The notes under the pieces were generated by a model. That model was not told the origin of the DNA and ran no database searches. It saw only the letters and a program-made list of their open reading frames with translations. From a virus, in the IMG/VR virus record IMGVR_UViG_3300047200_000126, positions 1-35,028 of that record: a stretch of DNA of 35,028 nt; one strand, given 5' to 3'. A program made the translations under genes and the position numbers. Of the stretch, positions 1 through 6,981 are shown one piece after another; the stretch's first letter is position 1; the number at the start of each line of letters is the position of its first letter.

Positions 1-1685
1 TTGTTACCTAATGGATCCCATCCTAGTGGATGTTCATGAGTACCATGTGATCCAGGTTCAGTTGGTCTTCCAGCTCCTGGCCAGCCTTTTGGAGGCATTT
101 CATTATTTTTCTCATCATATCCTCTTGGAACACCACCATCACCTTTGTATAGAGAAGCGATATCGTGAGCAGTACCAAATGATTGACCTGTTTTTATAGG
201 GTCGTTACCCTCTGTTTTAATTTGTTCTAATCTAAATGCTGTCTTAGCATCTTCAATAATTTTGTTTTGCTCTTCGAGGTATTGTTCTTCTGATAAGTTG
301 AATAGGTTTTCATAGATCCACGGTTTGCTAAATAAAGCCTTTTCTACCATATCACCAGCTAGAGTCACCTTACTTGTCCACAACTCAACTTTCTCTTTCT
401 CATATACTGAGGATGGAGCAGTTAAACTTAAACTAAAATCAACTAAGTCTTCATCTGTAAAGCCTTGTGCATATAAGTGTACAATACCTATTTTATACAA
501 CTCAGATGCAATGATTCTCTGTACACGTTCGATTGTTCTTGCAAAACGAAAGTCTTGTGATGCTAGAGTAGCTTTACCAGAGGTATCTTCTTCATAGCCT
601 AAATAAGCTTTTGGTATCTTAAGAGATCCTAATAATCTGTTCTTTAAGTATTCAATATCCTGAATGCTATCAAAGTTGATGCCTGCTAAAGTATCAATTG
701 AAGTCCCACTTTCAGTACCACGTACTGGAAGGTAGAAGTCTTCTAGTAGGTTTTGCATGTTGTACTTTAGGTTGTAATCTCCAGTTGTAGGGTCCATGTA
801 AGGAACCTTTTTCATTTTGCTTACCATACCTTCCATAAAAGCATCTACTTCATTAGGTGGTATGTTACCAATATCAATTTTGAAAACACGTTTGTCTGGA
901 GCTCTCATGATACGATGGATTAACATCGCATCTTCCATTAGTGTGATTTGTTTCCAAACCTTTCTAGTTGGTTCAATAAGAGCACGTCCGTAAGGTAAGA
1001 AGTTTGTATCTGTTAGTAAGCGAAAGTGAGCAATCTCATAATTATCATAAGTTTGAGCAGTTTCGTTTGTAGAAGCTACGTGTGACTTTGAAGACAATGC
1101 TGTGTAATCTCTTTTAAATCGAACCCTTTGTGGATTCTCAGGATCAAAGTTTTCTTCTCTGATCATTTCATAAGGAGATATTGGATCAATACCAGTTACA
1201 CCATAACCTTCTGCTATGTGCATGTGTAAGAAGAAATCACCATATTTTACTGTGTTCCTAATCCATGGCCATAAGTTGAACTCAACATTCATTATGTCAT
1301 AGAAAAGATTGTGCAATACTTTTTGTACTTTTGGATTACTTGTTTTAACTGTGAGAACATCACCAAACTCATTCTTAGCTGTACATTCGTCGGCATAAAT
1401 GTCTAACGCAGATGATATGATACTATCAGTATCCATTGCTTCGTAATCACGAAATAATTCTAAACGAGTGTATAGTTGTAATTGTCCTGCTGAATAAGAA
1501 TATCCTGGAATAGCTGAGAATAGTCTAGAAAACCTATCTACCCTACGATTGGTTGCAATATTACCATCCGATTGGATGTGCTCTATATCAACAACCTTTA
1601 TTTGATCCCCACCTACATTACGAATGATAACATCCGTACTGAATAGTTTACGTAATCTGCTAAATAAAGTTGTATTTTCTGCCAT
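1..1685 (-). CDS. gp20: Portal vertex protein, T4 gp20-like (3' end outside window)
   Basis: The reading frame starts with ATG at 1685 (MAENTTLFSRLRKLF) and stays open to the left edge, giving 561 visible codons with the C-terminus missing. My translation contains typical gp20 portal text, such as SPYEMIREENFDPENP and, from about residue 359, PKAYLGYEEDTSGKATLASQ followed by DFRFARTIERVQ. The family forms a dodecameric ring at one head vertex. The ring nucleates prohead assembly, docks the terminase and is the channel for DNA entry and exit. T4 gp20 is 524 residues, so this version is longer; its visible end is rich in Gly, Pro and His. The gene follows the terminase gene after 31 nt, and that gap carries a TATTTATA late-type motif, so it can be transcribed independently. 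Identification is by family pattern and gene context and is strong; the exact end is unknown. Confidence 0.93.
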   Translation of the reverse strand, partial: MAENTTLFSRLRKLFSTDVIIRNVGGDQIKVVDIEHIQSDGNIATNRRVDRFSRLFSAIPGYSYSAGQLQLYTRLELFRDYEAMDTDSIISSALDIYADECTAKNEFGDVLTVKTSNPKVQKVLHNLFYDIMNVEFNLWPWIRNTVKYGDFFLHMHIAEGYGVTGIDPISPYEMIREENFDPENPQRVRFKRDYTALSSKSHVASTNETAQTYDNYEIAHFRLLTDTNFLPYGRALIEPTRKVWKQITLMEDAMLIHRIMRAPDKRVFKIDIGNIPPNEVDAFMEGMVSKMKKVPYMDPTTGDYNLKYNMQNLLEDFYLPVRGTESGTSIDTLAGINFDSIQDIEYLKNRLLGSLKIPKAYLGYEEDTSGKATLASQDFRFARTIERVQRIIASELYKIGIVHLYAQGFTDEDLVDFSLSLTAPSSVYEKEKVELWTSKVTLAGDMVEKALFSKPWIYENLFNLSEEQYLEEQNKIIEDAKTAFRLEQIKTEGNDPIKTGQSFGTAHDIASLYKGDGGVPRGYDEKNNEMPPKGWPGAGRPTEPGSHGTHEHPLGWDPLGN

Positions 1686-1699
1686 TGTGTCTTATTATA

Positions 1700-1707
1700 T
1701 ATAAATA
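1700..1707 (-). promoter_or_regulatory. Late-promoter-like motif upstream of portal gene
   Basis: The coding strand reads CTATTTATATATAATAAG here, and the octamer TATTTATA ends 14 nt before the portal ATG. The same octamer precedes seven other genes in this window. It resembles the T4 late promoter TATAAATA at six of eight positions. The promoter role is inferred. Confidence 0.6.
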
Positions 1708-1716
1708 GTCCTGTTA

Positions 1717-3291
1717 TCAAAGAAGCCAATTAATATCTTCACTATTACCATCAGGCAAATGCATTTTATATGGATCATTTTGTATTGATGGTCTGTTGTA
1801 TATAGATACTGTAGATTTTATATTTGCTACCGCCATTCTATTTATTTCAATACCAGCTTGTCTTAGTTTAAGTGCTGTATCTCTAACCCACAATCCTTCA
1901 CAAAAACTCATAATCAAATCGTCATTATAACCTGATGCTGCTTCTGCTCTTGCGTTTCTCCAAATAAAGACATAAAGCTCTTCTAATAACCTCTTGCTTC
2001 TAATAATACAGCTTTTTTCACGTATATACAACTCCATCTTACTAATCGCAAGTGGTCTAGTTTTTTGACTCATTGTAAATCCTGCAACCATGTCTGACTT
2101 ATTTGTTAAGTCATATCCCTTTGTTAAGAATCTATCTGAATCCAATACATCGTTCTTATAAGTGTAATATAAGTTTCTATAGTTCCTATCAATAACTTGT
2201 TGTATTGTAGCCCATCCCACATTAGCATTTTCTATAACAAGCAATGCATCATTGTATTCGGTTCCTACAGCTACTAACATGTTACCATAATCCTTTGTTC
2301 CAATTTGTCCTCTATACTCAGCAACTTGTCTGCAAGATTCAACATCGATAACATGAAATGCAGAATTGTCACTACCATCTCCACGAGCAACGTCAGCTGC
2401 AACAATATAGTTTTTTGTGTAATCTGGTATTTCCCAAACCCATAAATTTCCATCAAAGCCTCTTTTCTCAATTGGCTCTTGTGCATAAGTTTGCATGTAA
2501 TATGTAATGAGTTCTGGTGATACCACTGTATTACCTGATGTAGAGAAGTCACAGTCACATTCTTGTGCTGCAAGTCTTATACCTAATTCCTCATCTTGTC
2601 TATCTCTCCAAGTCTGATCTCTGTCTGGATGCACTTGCCAAGGTAGTCGTTTTGTTTTAAACTTGTTCTCTCCTGCTTCTGCCTTAACCCAAGTCTTATG
2701 AAAAAAGTTACCAGTTCCATTTGGAGTCGATAATATGATACCCTGACCACCAGTATTTAGTGTTTGTTGTAGTGATGCCCAAAGTTCTTCTGCTCCTTCA
2801 ACGAAAGCAGCTTCGTCAATAACTACCATTGATAACGCTTCTGAACGTCCTGATGTTCCTGTACTCGCTACTGCTTTAATCTGAGATCCATTTGATAATC
2901 TCATTGATAGCTTGTTACTTTCTGTTGTTTTTAGTTTAAGCCAACTTGGTAGATTATCAAACATTACCCTAACCTTTGTTACAAGGTTTTTAGATGTGTT
3001 TTGATCTATCGCTACTACTAATACGTTTTTATCGCTGTGGAATAGAATCATCCATAAAGCATATCCTCCAACTAAGGTTGATATACCTAACTGACGAGAC
3101 TTTAGGATAACCATCCTATCATTCTCTTGAAAATCTTCTAAAGTATCTTCTTGGTATGGGTATAAATGAAATGGAACTTTTCCTTTGGTAGGATGTTGAA
3201 TCATACAATACTTCTTCATGAAGTATGATGCTGATTTAGCGCATTTAACGTACTCTTCCTTGATTATGTCTTTAAGACTCTTCTCAGCCAT
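1717..3291 (-). CDS. gp17: Terminase large subunit, T4 gp17-like
   Basis: This 524-residue protein is the ATP-driven DNA packaging motor and headful nuclease, which docks on the portal. The N-terminal ATPase domain shows a deviant Walker A (KSRQLGIST, about 64-72), in which the Lys comes early and the usual GKT lysine is Ile. It also has a Walker B with catalytic Glu (VVIDEAAF, 156-163) and a coupling motif STPNGTGN (188-195). The C-terminal RNase H-like nuclease has acidic residues in VAADVARGDGSDNS (Asp300), LVIENA (Glu354) and GYNDDLIMS (about Asp457-458). T4 gp17 is 610 residues, so this one is somewhat shorter. The ATG is 15 nt after the preceding stop, with no Shine-Dalgarno element. 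No small-terminase gene is visible in the window. The portal gene follows directly. Confidence 0.95.
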   Translation of the reverse strand: MAEKSLKDIIKEEYVKCAKSASYFMKKYCMIQHPTKGKVPFHLYPYQEDTLEDFQENDRMVILKSRQLGISTLVGGYALWMILFHSDKNVLVVAIDQNTSKNLVTKVRVMFDNLPSWLKLKTTESNKLSMRLSNGSQIKAVASTGTSGRSEALSMVVIDEAAFVEGAEELWASLQQTLNTGGQGIILSTPNGTGNFFHKTWVKAEAGENKFKTKRLPWQVHPDRDQTWRDRQDEELGIRLAAQECDCDFSTSGNTVVSPELITYYMQTYAQEPIEKRGFDGNLWVWEIPDYTKNYIVAADVARGDGSDNSAFHVIDVESCRQVAEYRGQIGTKDYGNMLVAVGTEYNDALLVIENANVGWATIQQVIDRNYRNLYYTYKNDVLDSDRFLTKGYDLTNKSDMVAGFTMSQKTRPLAISKMELYIREKSCIIRSKRLLEELYVFIWRNARAEAASGYNDDLIMSFCEGLWVRDTALKLRQAGIEINRMAVANIKSTVSIYNRPSIQNDPYKMHLPDGNSEDINWLL

Positions 3292-3306
3292 ATGTAACCT
3301 GTTTTA

Positions 3307-3726
3307 TTAGCGAACTAGCAAACTTGTTGCTACTCCTGCTATTGCTATTCCGGTAACTATTCTAATTACCCTTTTTTGTTTTTTCTTGAGCTTTTTGTTA
3401 TCTTGCTCTAGTCCTGTAACGATGCTTTTGTATTCTATTTCTTTATTCTTGTACAAATCAATTTGTGCTGTGTAATTTGCTACTTTAGCTACATACGCAT
3501 TAATCAGTCTCTGATTGGTAGAGTTTTTTTCCTCTAGCTGTTCAACTAGGATTTTTGTCTCAGTCAGTTCGGTTCGTGCTGAATCACCTCTTACTAAATC
3601 TTTTGCTATCTTTTTTACAACACTGTCTGGAAAGCAGTGCATTTGTGTTTTACTTGTACCTGTCTGTGAAAAAGTTGCCAAGCTCATCATGAGTAGCATT
3701 ATCAATAGCTTTAATCTTGTTGCCAT
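3307..3726 (-). CDS. Exported coiled-coil protein with C-terminal membrane segment, spanin-like
   Basis: The protein has 139 residues. It begins with a signal peptide (LKLLIMLLMMSLATFSQ, about 5-21), continues with a long charged coiled-coil-like region (about 45-118), then a basic stretch (KKLKKKQKR) and a C-terminal hydrophobic helix (VTGIAIAGVATSLLV, about 124-138). This predicts a periplasmic coiled coil anchored by its C-terminus. Its start lies 77 nt inside the preceding gene, which encodes an N-terminally anchored coiled coil. Overlapping pairs of this kind are the usual arrangement of phage spanins, which disrupt the outer membrane in the last step of lysis. There is no convincing lipobox (the first Cys follows KTQMH), so it is not a standard Rz1 lipoprotein. 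The lysis role is inference. Confidence 0.75.
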   Translation of the reverse strand: MATRLKLLIMLLMMSLATFSQTGTSKTQMHCFPDSVVKKIAKDLVRGDSARTELTETKILVEQLEEKNSTNQRLINAYVAKVANYTAQIDLYKNKEIEYKSIVTGLEQDNKKLKKKQKRVIRIVTGIAIAGVATSLLVR

Positions 3727-4003
3727 ATTGGTTTTGAATTTGTGTTATTTTGTGTTTTGTTGAGTCAATTTTTTGATCAGCAATAATCAAGTCGTTTTTA
3801 TAACACTTAATTAAACTATCTTGAACGAGTTGTTCTTTTTCTAGTGCATTAATTAAGGTTGTTAAGCTATCGATTTGACTCTTTTCTTTAGCATACGGAT
3901 CTACATCAGATCCTCTTGTAGACATAAACAAGTAACCAGTCAACACAAGTATGGTGATGAATATGGTAAGCAACAATCCTGTTGTTAATTTGCTTATTGT
4001 CAT
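3650..4003 (-). CDS. N-terminally anchored coiled-coil protein, i-spanin-like
   Basis: The protein has 117 residues. One hydrophobic segment lies near the N-terminus (LLLTIFITILVLTGYLFM, about 10-27). The rest is a charged region with heptad-like spacing and a C-terminus ending in FFTDRYK. This is the topology of inner-membrane spanin subunits (Rz type): a short cytoplasmic end, one membrane helix and a periplasmic coiled coil. The last 77 nt overlap the start of the next gene in another frame, like Rz/Rz1 pairs. I see no endolysin or holin beside it. Alternative roles are a membrane-tethered assembly factor or a superinfection protein. The ORF itself is secure; the function is a moderate inference. 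Confidence 0.72.
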   Translation of the reverse strand: MTISKLTTGLLLTIFITILVLTGYLFMSTRGSDVDPYAKEKSQIDSLTTLINALEKEQLVQDSLIKCYKNDLIIADQKIDSTKHKITQIQNQYGNKIKAIDNATHDELGNFFTDRYK

Positions 4004-4015
4004 AACTGTGTTTTA

Positions 4016-4252
4016 TTAATTTTCGTCTTTAGCTTTGTAGTTGTTATCTACATAGTCAAAGAATTCTTTTTTCTTTGCTGGATCTTTTAAATCTGCTGGG
4101 GAGCTGATTTTAAATTTATCCATAGCTTTTTTAAAGAACTCTTGATAAGCTGTGTCTTCTTTAAGACGCTTTACGATCATTTTAGTTTTGTTTTCGTTTA
4201 AAGCTTTTTTAACTTCTTCACGAATTGCTTTTCTTAGATTGGCCGTTTTCAT
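4016..4252 (-). CDS. Small charged protein with capsid-targeting-like N-terminus
   Basis: The protein has 78 residues, is Lys/Glu-rich and helical-looking, and belongs to no family I recognise. It begins with MKTANLRKAIREEVKKALNE, a basic amphipathic helix ending in L-x-E. The start resembles the MKT... targeting peptides of T4 internal head proteins, which the prohead protease cuts after [LI]-x-E. The start codon overlaps the preceding stop by one nt (TAATG), so the two genes are probably translationally coupled. Its position among head-packaging genes fits a packaged internal protein or a scaffold component, but no function is shown by the sequence. Confidence 0.72.
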   Translation of the reverse strand: MKTANLRKAIREEVKKALNENKTKMIVKRLKEDTAYQEFFKKAMDKFKISSPADLKDPAKKKEFFDYVDNNYKAKDEN

Positions 4253-4587
4253 TAGTGTACGATGTTTGTTCTGATTGTTTTCAGAATGTTTAATTTCTGC
4301 TCGCTTGAGGCTGCAAACTGTTCAATTACAGTAGATAACATTTCCACCAACTCCTCCATACCTATCTCAGCACCACTATCTTTTAGCTTCCTGATGTAGT
4401 ACCTAGTTATTCCTTCCAGTTTTGGATTCAATCCTTGCTCTTCTTCAGGCTCTTCTTCAGGTTCAGGTTGCTCTTCTTGTTCCGGAGCTTCTTGTTCTTC
4501 TTCAGCTTCTAACAACTTAACAATTTCTTTTCTAAGCATTAAGCGTAGAGCGTTTTCGTTTATTTTAGATTTTTTAGTAGTTTTCAT
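4252..4587 (-). CDS. Small protein with highly acidic tract and charged N-terminal helix
   Basis: The protein has 111 residues. The N-terminal helix (about 10-27, containing ALRLMLRKEIVKLLE) is followed by a tract made almost entirely of Glu, Gln and Pro (about 27-51). A helical C-terminal region follows (ITRYYIRKLKDSGAEIGMEE and onward). The acidic tract is encoded by low-complexity CTT/TTC-rich sequence on the plus strand. Extreme acidity occurs in scaffold proteins, DNA mimics and packaged head proteins, and I cannot choose among these. It lies 2 nt after the preceding stop and overlaps the next start by one nt, so it is part of one tight operon. The function is unknown. Confidence 0.72.
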   Translation of the reverse strand: MKTTKKSKINENALRLMLRKEIVKLLEAEEEQEAPEQEEQPEPEEEPEEEQGLNPKLEGITRYYIRKLKDSGAEIGMEELVEMLSTVIEQFAASSEQKLNILKTIRTNIVH

Positions 4588-4589
4588 TT

Positions 4590-5009
4590 TTATTTTTCGA
4601 TTAATTTCATAAAATTAGTTGTCTTGGCATTGAAGTTTTTCTTGTCTTTGTTGTCGAACATTATTCTTTCGATTTGACCATCTTTTTGTTTCATTAAACA
4701 AACAGTCGCTTCTAAAACTTCTAAACCAGTTAAAGTGTAAACAACACCAAATACTGCATATTTTTCAGTTACCTTGGCATACAACTTAGCATCTGCTACA
4801 ATTAAGTCTAACATGCCAAAACCAGTAAGGTCAGCTACGAAGATGCTTTCTTCGCTTTTTACACCTAGGAATTTAAACATTGGTTTGTACCCATGAGCTG
4901 CTTGAAATTCACGGAAATAAGGGATTGCCATTAATTCTGGAGTTGATTGCTCTTCTTGAGCATATTCTCTTAATGGTATTAGGTTTACTAGTTTCATAGT
5001 CTGTTTCAT
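4590..5009 (-). CDS. Conserved-looking hypothetical protein, possible head-internal
   Basis: I chose the ATG at 5009 (MKQTMKLVNLIPLREYAQEE, 139 residues). The longer frame from 5081 would run back into the preceding coding region, whereas 5009 begins 7 nt after that gene's stop. A second in-frame ATG at 4997 is possible. The N-terminus is short and charged with L-R-E, like its neighbours. The remainder looks like a small mixed alpha/beta domain (hydrophobic runs such as SIFVADLTGFGMLDLIVAD and YAVFGVVYTLTGLEVLEAT). I recognise no catalytic motif or family. It sits inside the cluster of small genes between the ligase fusion and the lysis-like pair. Confidence 0.68.
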   Translation of the reverse strand: MKQTMKLVNLIPLREYAQEEQSTPELMAIPYFREFQAAHGYKPMFKFLGVKSEESIFVADLTGFGMLDLIVADAKLYAKVTEKYAVFGVVYTLTGLEVLEATVCLMKQKDGQIERIMFDNKDKKNFNAKTTNFMKLIEK

Positions 5010-5016
5010 ATAATTA

Positions 5017-5541
5017 TTACGTTTTAGGCTCAAACCAATCACTACACCATTTGCTTGGGTCATTAATTGGATAACCATCATTATCTGTTAATGTCATAGA
5101 ACCTTTTAAATTTACATAATTTGAATTTGAGCATTTATGTACATCAAAATCTTTTATGTAGTATTTGCAAACATGACAGCCAAAGCCATCCTGACTATAC
5201 ATATATGGAATATGCTTTTCTAAGCTCTCTTTTATTAAGTCTGCTAGTTTTATTACACCTTCTTTTGCATTTATTTTTTTAGCAGCTGCTACTGCTTTGT
5301 TATATGCTTCTGAGCCTTTAGGAGCTGGTTTTTCACCACGAGCTTGTTTAGCCCGTATGTTTGCCCACAATCCTTTTGATTCCTCATCAATTGGCTCTAT
5401 ACCTTCTTTTGCATTAATGTGCAAAGCAGCTAAATATTTTCTCAAGGCTTCTTTATTGCCAGCAGTATGACCTACCAACTTTCCAGTGTCTTTCTTGTAC
5501 ACTGCATATTTGTCTCCTTGTTTTTTAACTTTGTATGGCAT
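5017..5541 (-). CDS. Multi-motif small protein with C-terminal four-cysteine cluster
   Basis: The protein has 174 residues with three parts. Residues 1-43 (MPYKVKKQGDKYAVYKKDTG and onward) look like a small beta-hairpin plus helix module. Residues 54-95 contain SKGLWANIRAKQARGEKPAP, a Trp/Lys/Arg-rich segment that I recall from other marine phage proteins. Residues 122-170 hold four cysteines (C122, C125, C137, C166) as C-x2-C ... C ... W-C-x2-W-F. The last part resembles high-potential iron-sulfur proteins, which also end in G-W-C-x2-W, or a zinc-binding site. The sequence INAKEG occurs twice (42-47 and 90-95), before each module change. It is in an operon with its neighbours, 1 nt after the preceding stop. 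The function is unknown. Confidence 0.7.
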   Translation of the reverse strand: MPYKVKKQGDKYAVYKKDTGKLVGHTAGNKEALRKYLAALHINAKEGIEPIDEESKGLWANIRAKQARGEKPAPKGSEAYNKAVAAAKKINAKEGVIKLADLIKESLEKHIPYMYSQDGFGCHVCKYYIKDFDVHKCSNSNYVNLKGSMTLTDNDGYPINDPSKWCSDWFEPKT

Positions 5542-5542
5542 G

Positions 5543-6148
5543 TTATGATTCTAAATGACTTGATAATACTCCACCAATTCCAGTAGCATAGTTGGATAAA
5601 TGATGTACGTCTTCTGGTGTTAACTTTGTTTTTTTCTTTGTGAAATCTAAGCCTAGTGAACCAATAAACTTACCTTCAAAGCTTTTAATTGCAAATATGT
5701 AGCTTGATTTACATCCAGTGTCTTCTGCTATATATTTTAATCCATAAGTAGGTATCGCTTCATCCTTGTAGTCTGATATCTCTATCGTATCGTGCTCTAA
5801 TAAAAAGTTTATTGATTTGCTGAATAGGTTTACAGGAATGTTTTGAAAATTGTTTTGTATAGAACCTACTCCGATATTCACTGTCTCATATATAAGACTG
5901 AATTTGGCTATTGACTTTCCAGTTGGATAAAAGTGGCCACCATTGTGAAATTGCGTTATCCAAACTCGATCAGCTTCATATTCGTTTTTAATAGAATCCA
6001 ACTTGTCCATTACTTTTTCACTAGTTTGTAGTGCTTCAGTAAGCATGTCTGGTTTTTTCTTACTCTTCTCTATACGATGCTTGAAAAAGAGTACCGCTAT
6101 TGGTCCTGCTAATCCTGTTATAAATGACGCTATTACTTCTGGTTGCAT
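5543..6148 (-). CDS. Membrane-anchored GAF-like domain protein
   Basis: The protein has 201 residues. An N-terminal hydrophobic helix (about 6-24, containing GLAGPIAVLFF) is followed by a basic stop-transfer stretch (HRIEKSKKKP) and a short helix. A domain from about 60 to 195 contains DRVWITQFHNGGHFYPTG and, near the end, an IGSLGLDF strand followed by a helix. The overall arrangement of strands and the final helix look like a GAF/PAS-type ligand-binding fold. This suggests a small-molecule sensor or scavenger at the host inner membrane, with no fused output domain. I recall similar sequences in marine T4-like phages, but the ligand is not known. Confidence is good for the gene and moderate for the fold. 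Confidence 0.68.
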   Translation of the reverse strand: MQPEVIASFITGLAGPIAVLFFKHRIEKSKKKPDMLTEALQTSEKVMDKLDSIKNEYEADRVWITQFHNGGHFYPTGKSIAKFSLIYETVNIGVGSIQNNFQNIPVNLFSKSINFLLEHDTIEISDYKDEAIPTYGLKYIAEDTGCKSSYIFAIKSFEGKFIGSLGLDFTKKKTKLTPEDVHHLSNYATGIGGVLSSHLES

Positions 6149-6150
6149 AG

Positions 6151-6657
6151 TTAATTACTTTGTTTGTAGTCTTCTACTTTTTTGGTTATGTTTTCGATAA
6201 CTGAGTCTGTAATCTTTTTTATTTCAGTTTGATCTGCATCTCTCCATTTTTCGACTTGACCATTTTCAGTAACGTGTGCTTTTGCAACCCCTTCTTGGTT
6301 ATAATCTTCCATATAGCTAATTAGATCTTTTATAAAGCTATCAGCATTAGCCATTATTTTTGCTTTTTCATACTCTGCCCATTTACCTGCTTTTTGTATT
6401 TCATGATCTGCATCAATTACACAATTAAAGCAAGTTTTGTGGATTGCCCACATCTTCTCATCTAAGTAGTGTTTCATAGATCCATTGCATTTTGGACATG
6501 CTAATGGAGTTGAAAACTGCTTACGTGCCTCATCCATTTTAGACACCGTTCTTTTGATACCATTCTTAATAGTCCATAACTTTCCACCTTCTGTCCAAAC
6601 ATCGCCTTCGATGTGCTTAACGTGTTTTTCTCCTATCGTAACATGTAAATTTTCCAT
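6151..6657 (-). CDS. Zinc-ribbon hypothetical protein
   Basis: The protein has 168 residues. The first 45 residues (containing GDVWTEGGKLWTIKNGIKRT) look like a small beta domain. A zinc ribbon follows, with C54-x2-C57 and C76-x2-C79 (CPKCNGSM ... KTCFNC). The C-terminal half is helical and charged and has no further motif. The layout matches a hypothetical family I recall from T4-like phages of aquatic bacteria. Likely roles are nucleic-acid or protein binding through the ribbon, but nothing indicates a reaction. The gene starts 5 nt after the preceding stop and lies in the same operon as the GAF-like gene. Confidence 0.72.
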   Translation of the reverse strand: MENLHVTIGEKHVKHIEGDVWTEGGKLWTIKNGIKRTVSKMDEARKQFSTPLACPKCNGSMKHYLDEKMWAIHKTCFNCVIDADHEIQKAGKWAEYEKAKIMANADSFIKDLISYMEDYNQEGVAKAHVTENGQVEKWRDADQTEIKKITDSVIENITKKVEDYKQSN

Positions 6658-6662
6658 TAATA

Positions 6663-6977
6663 TTATCGTGTTTGTAGTTTATACTTGTCAGCGATAAATT
6701 GAACGTGCTTATCAAATTTACGCAAAGCTCTGCGCAGTTCTAATCTAACACCTTCAGCTAGTTTTGCACTCTCCTCACTATCACCTACACCACGAAAGAA
6801 TTCTTTCCCTCCTGTTGATGAGATGCTAATTGTAAAGCTAAATTCTGGATTCCCAGCTTCACCAACTTGCTTAAAATTTGCATCATAGTGCAAAGTCATG
6901 TTGGTATTAGGAGATGTAGCAATTGCTTGCTTTTTTTCTTCTAATCTTTGCGTTTCTAGTAATTTTTTTAATTTCAT
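6663..6977 (-). CDS. Small hypothetical protein with charged N-terminal leader
   Basis: The protein has 104 residues. The N-terminus MKLKKLLETQRLEEKKQ is basic and amphipathic and contains L-E-E, like other proteins in this cluster. The body, with FSFTISISSTGGKEFFRGVG followed by a long helix (SAKLAEGVRLELRRALRKF), suggests a beta-hairpin plus helix of the double-stranded-RNA-binding or similar small alpha/beta kind. That resemblance is weak and I do not assign it. It begins 4 nt after the ligase-fusion stop. The function is unknown. Confidence 0.66.
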   Translation of the reverse strand: MKLKKLLETQRLEEKKQAIATSPNTNMTLHYDANFKQVGEAGNPEFSFTISISSTGGKEFFRGVGDSEESAKLAEGVRLELRRALRKFDKHVQFIADKYKLQTR

Positions 6978-6981
6978 TTTA

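Noticed and set aside
11-597. Plus-strand open frames near the left edge
   Set aside because: They are antisense to the portal gene, whose minus-strand translation matches gp20 throughout.
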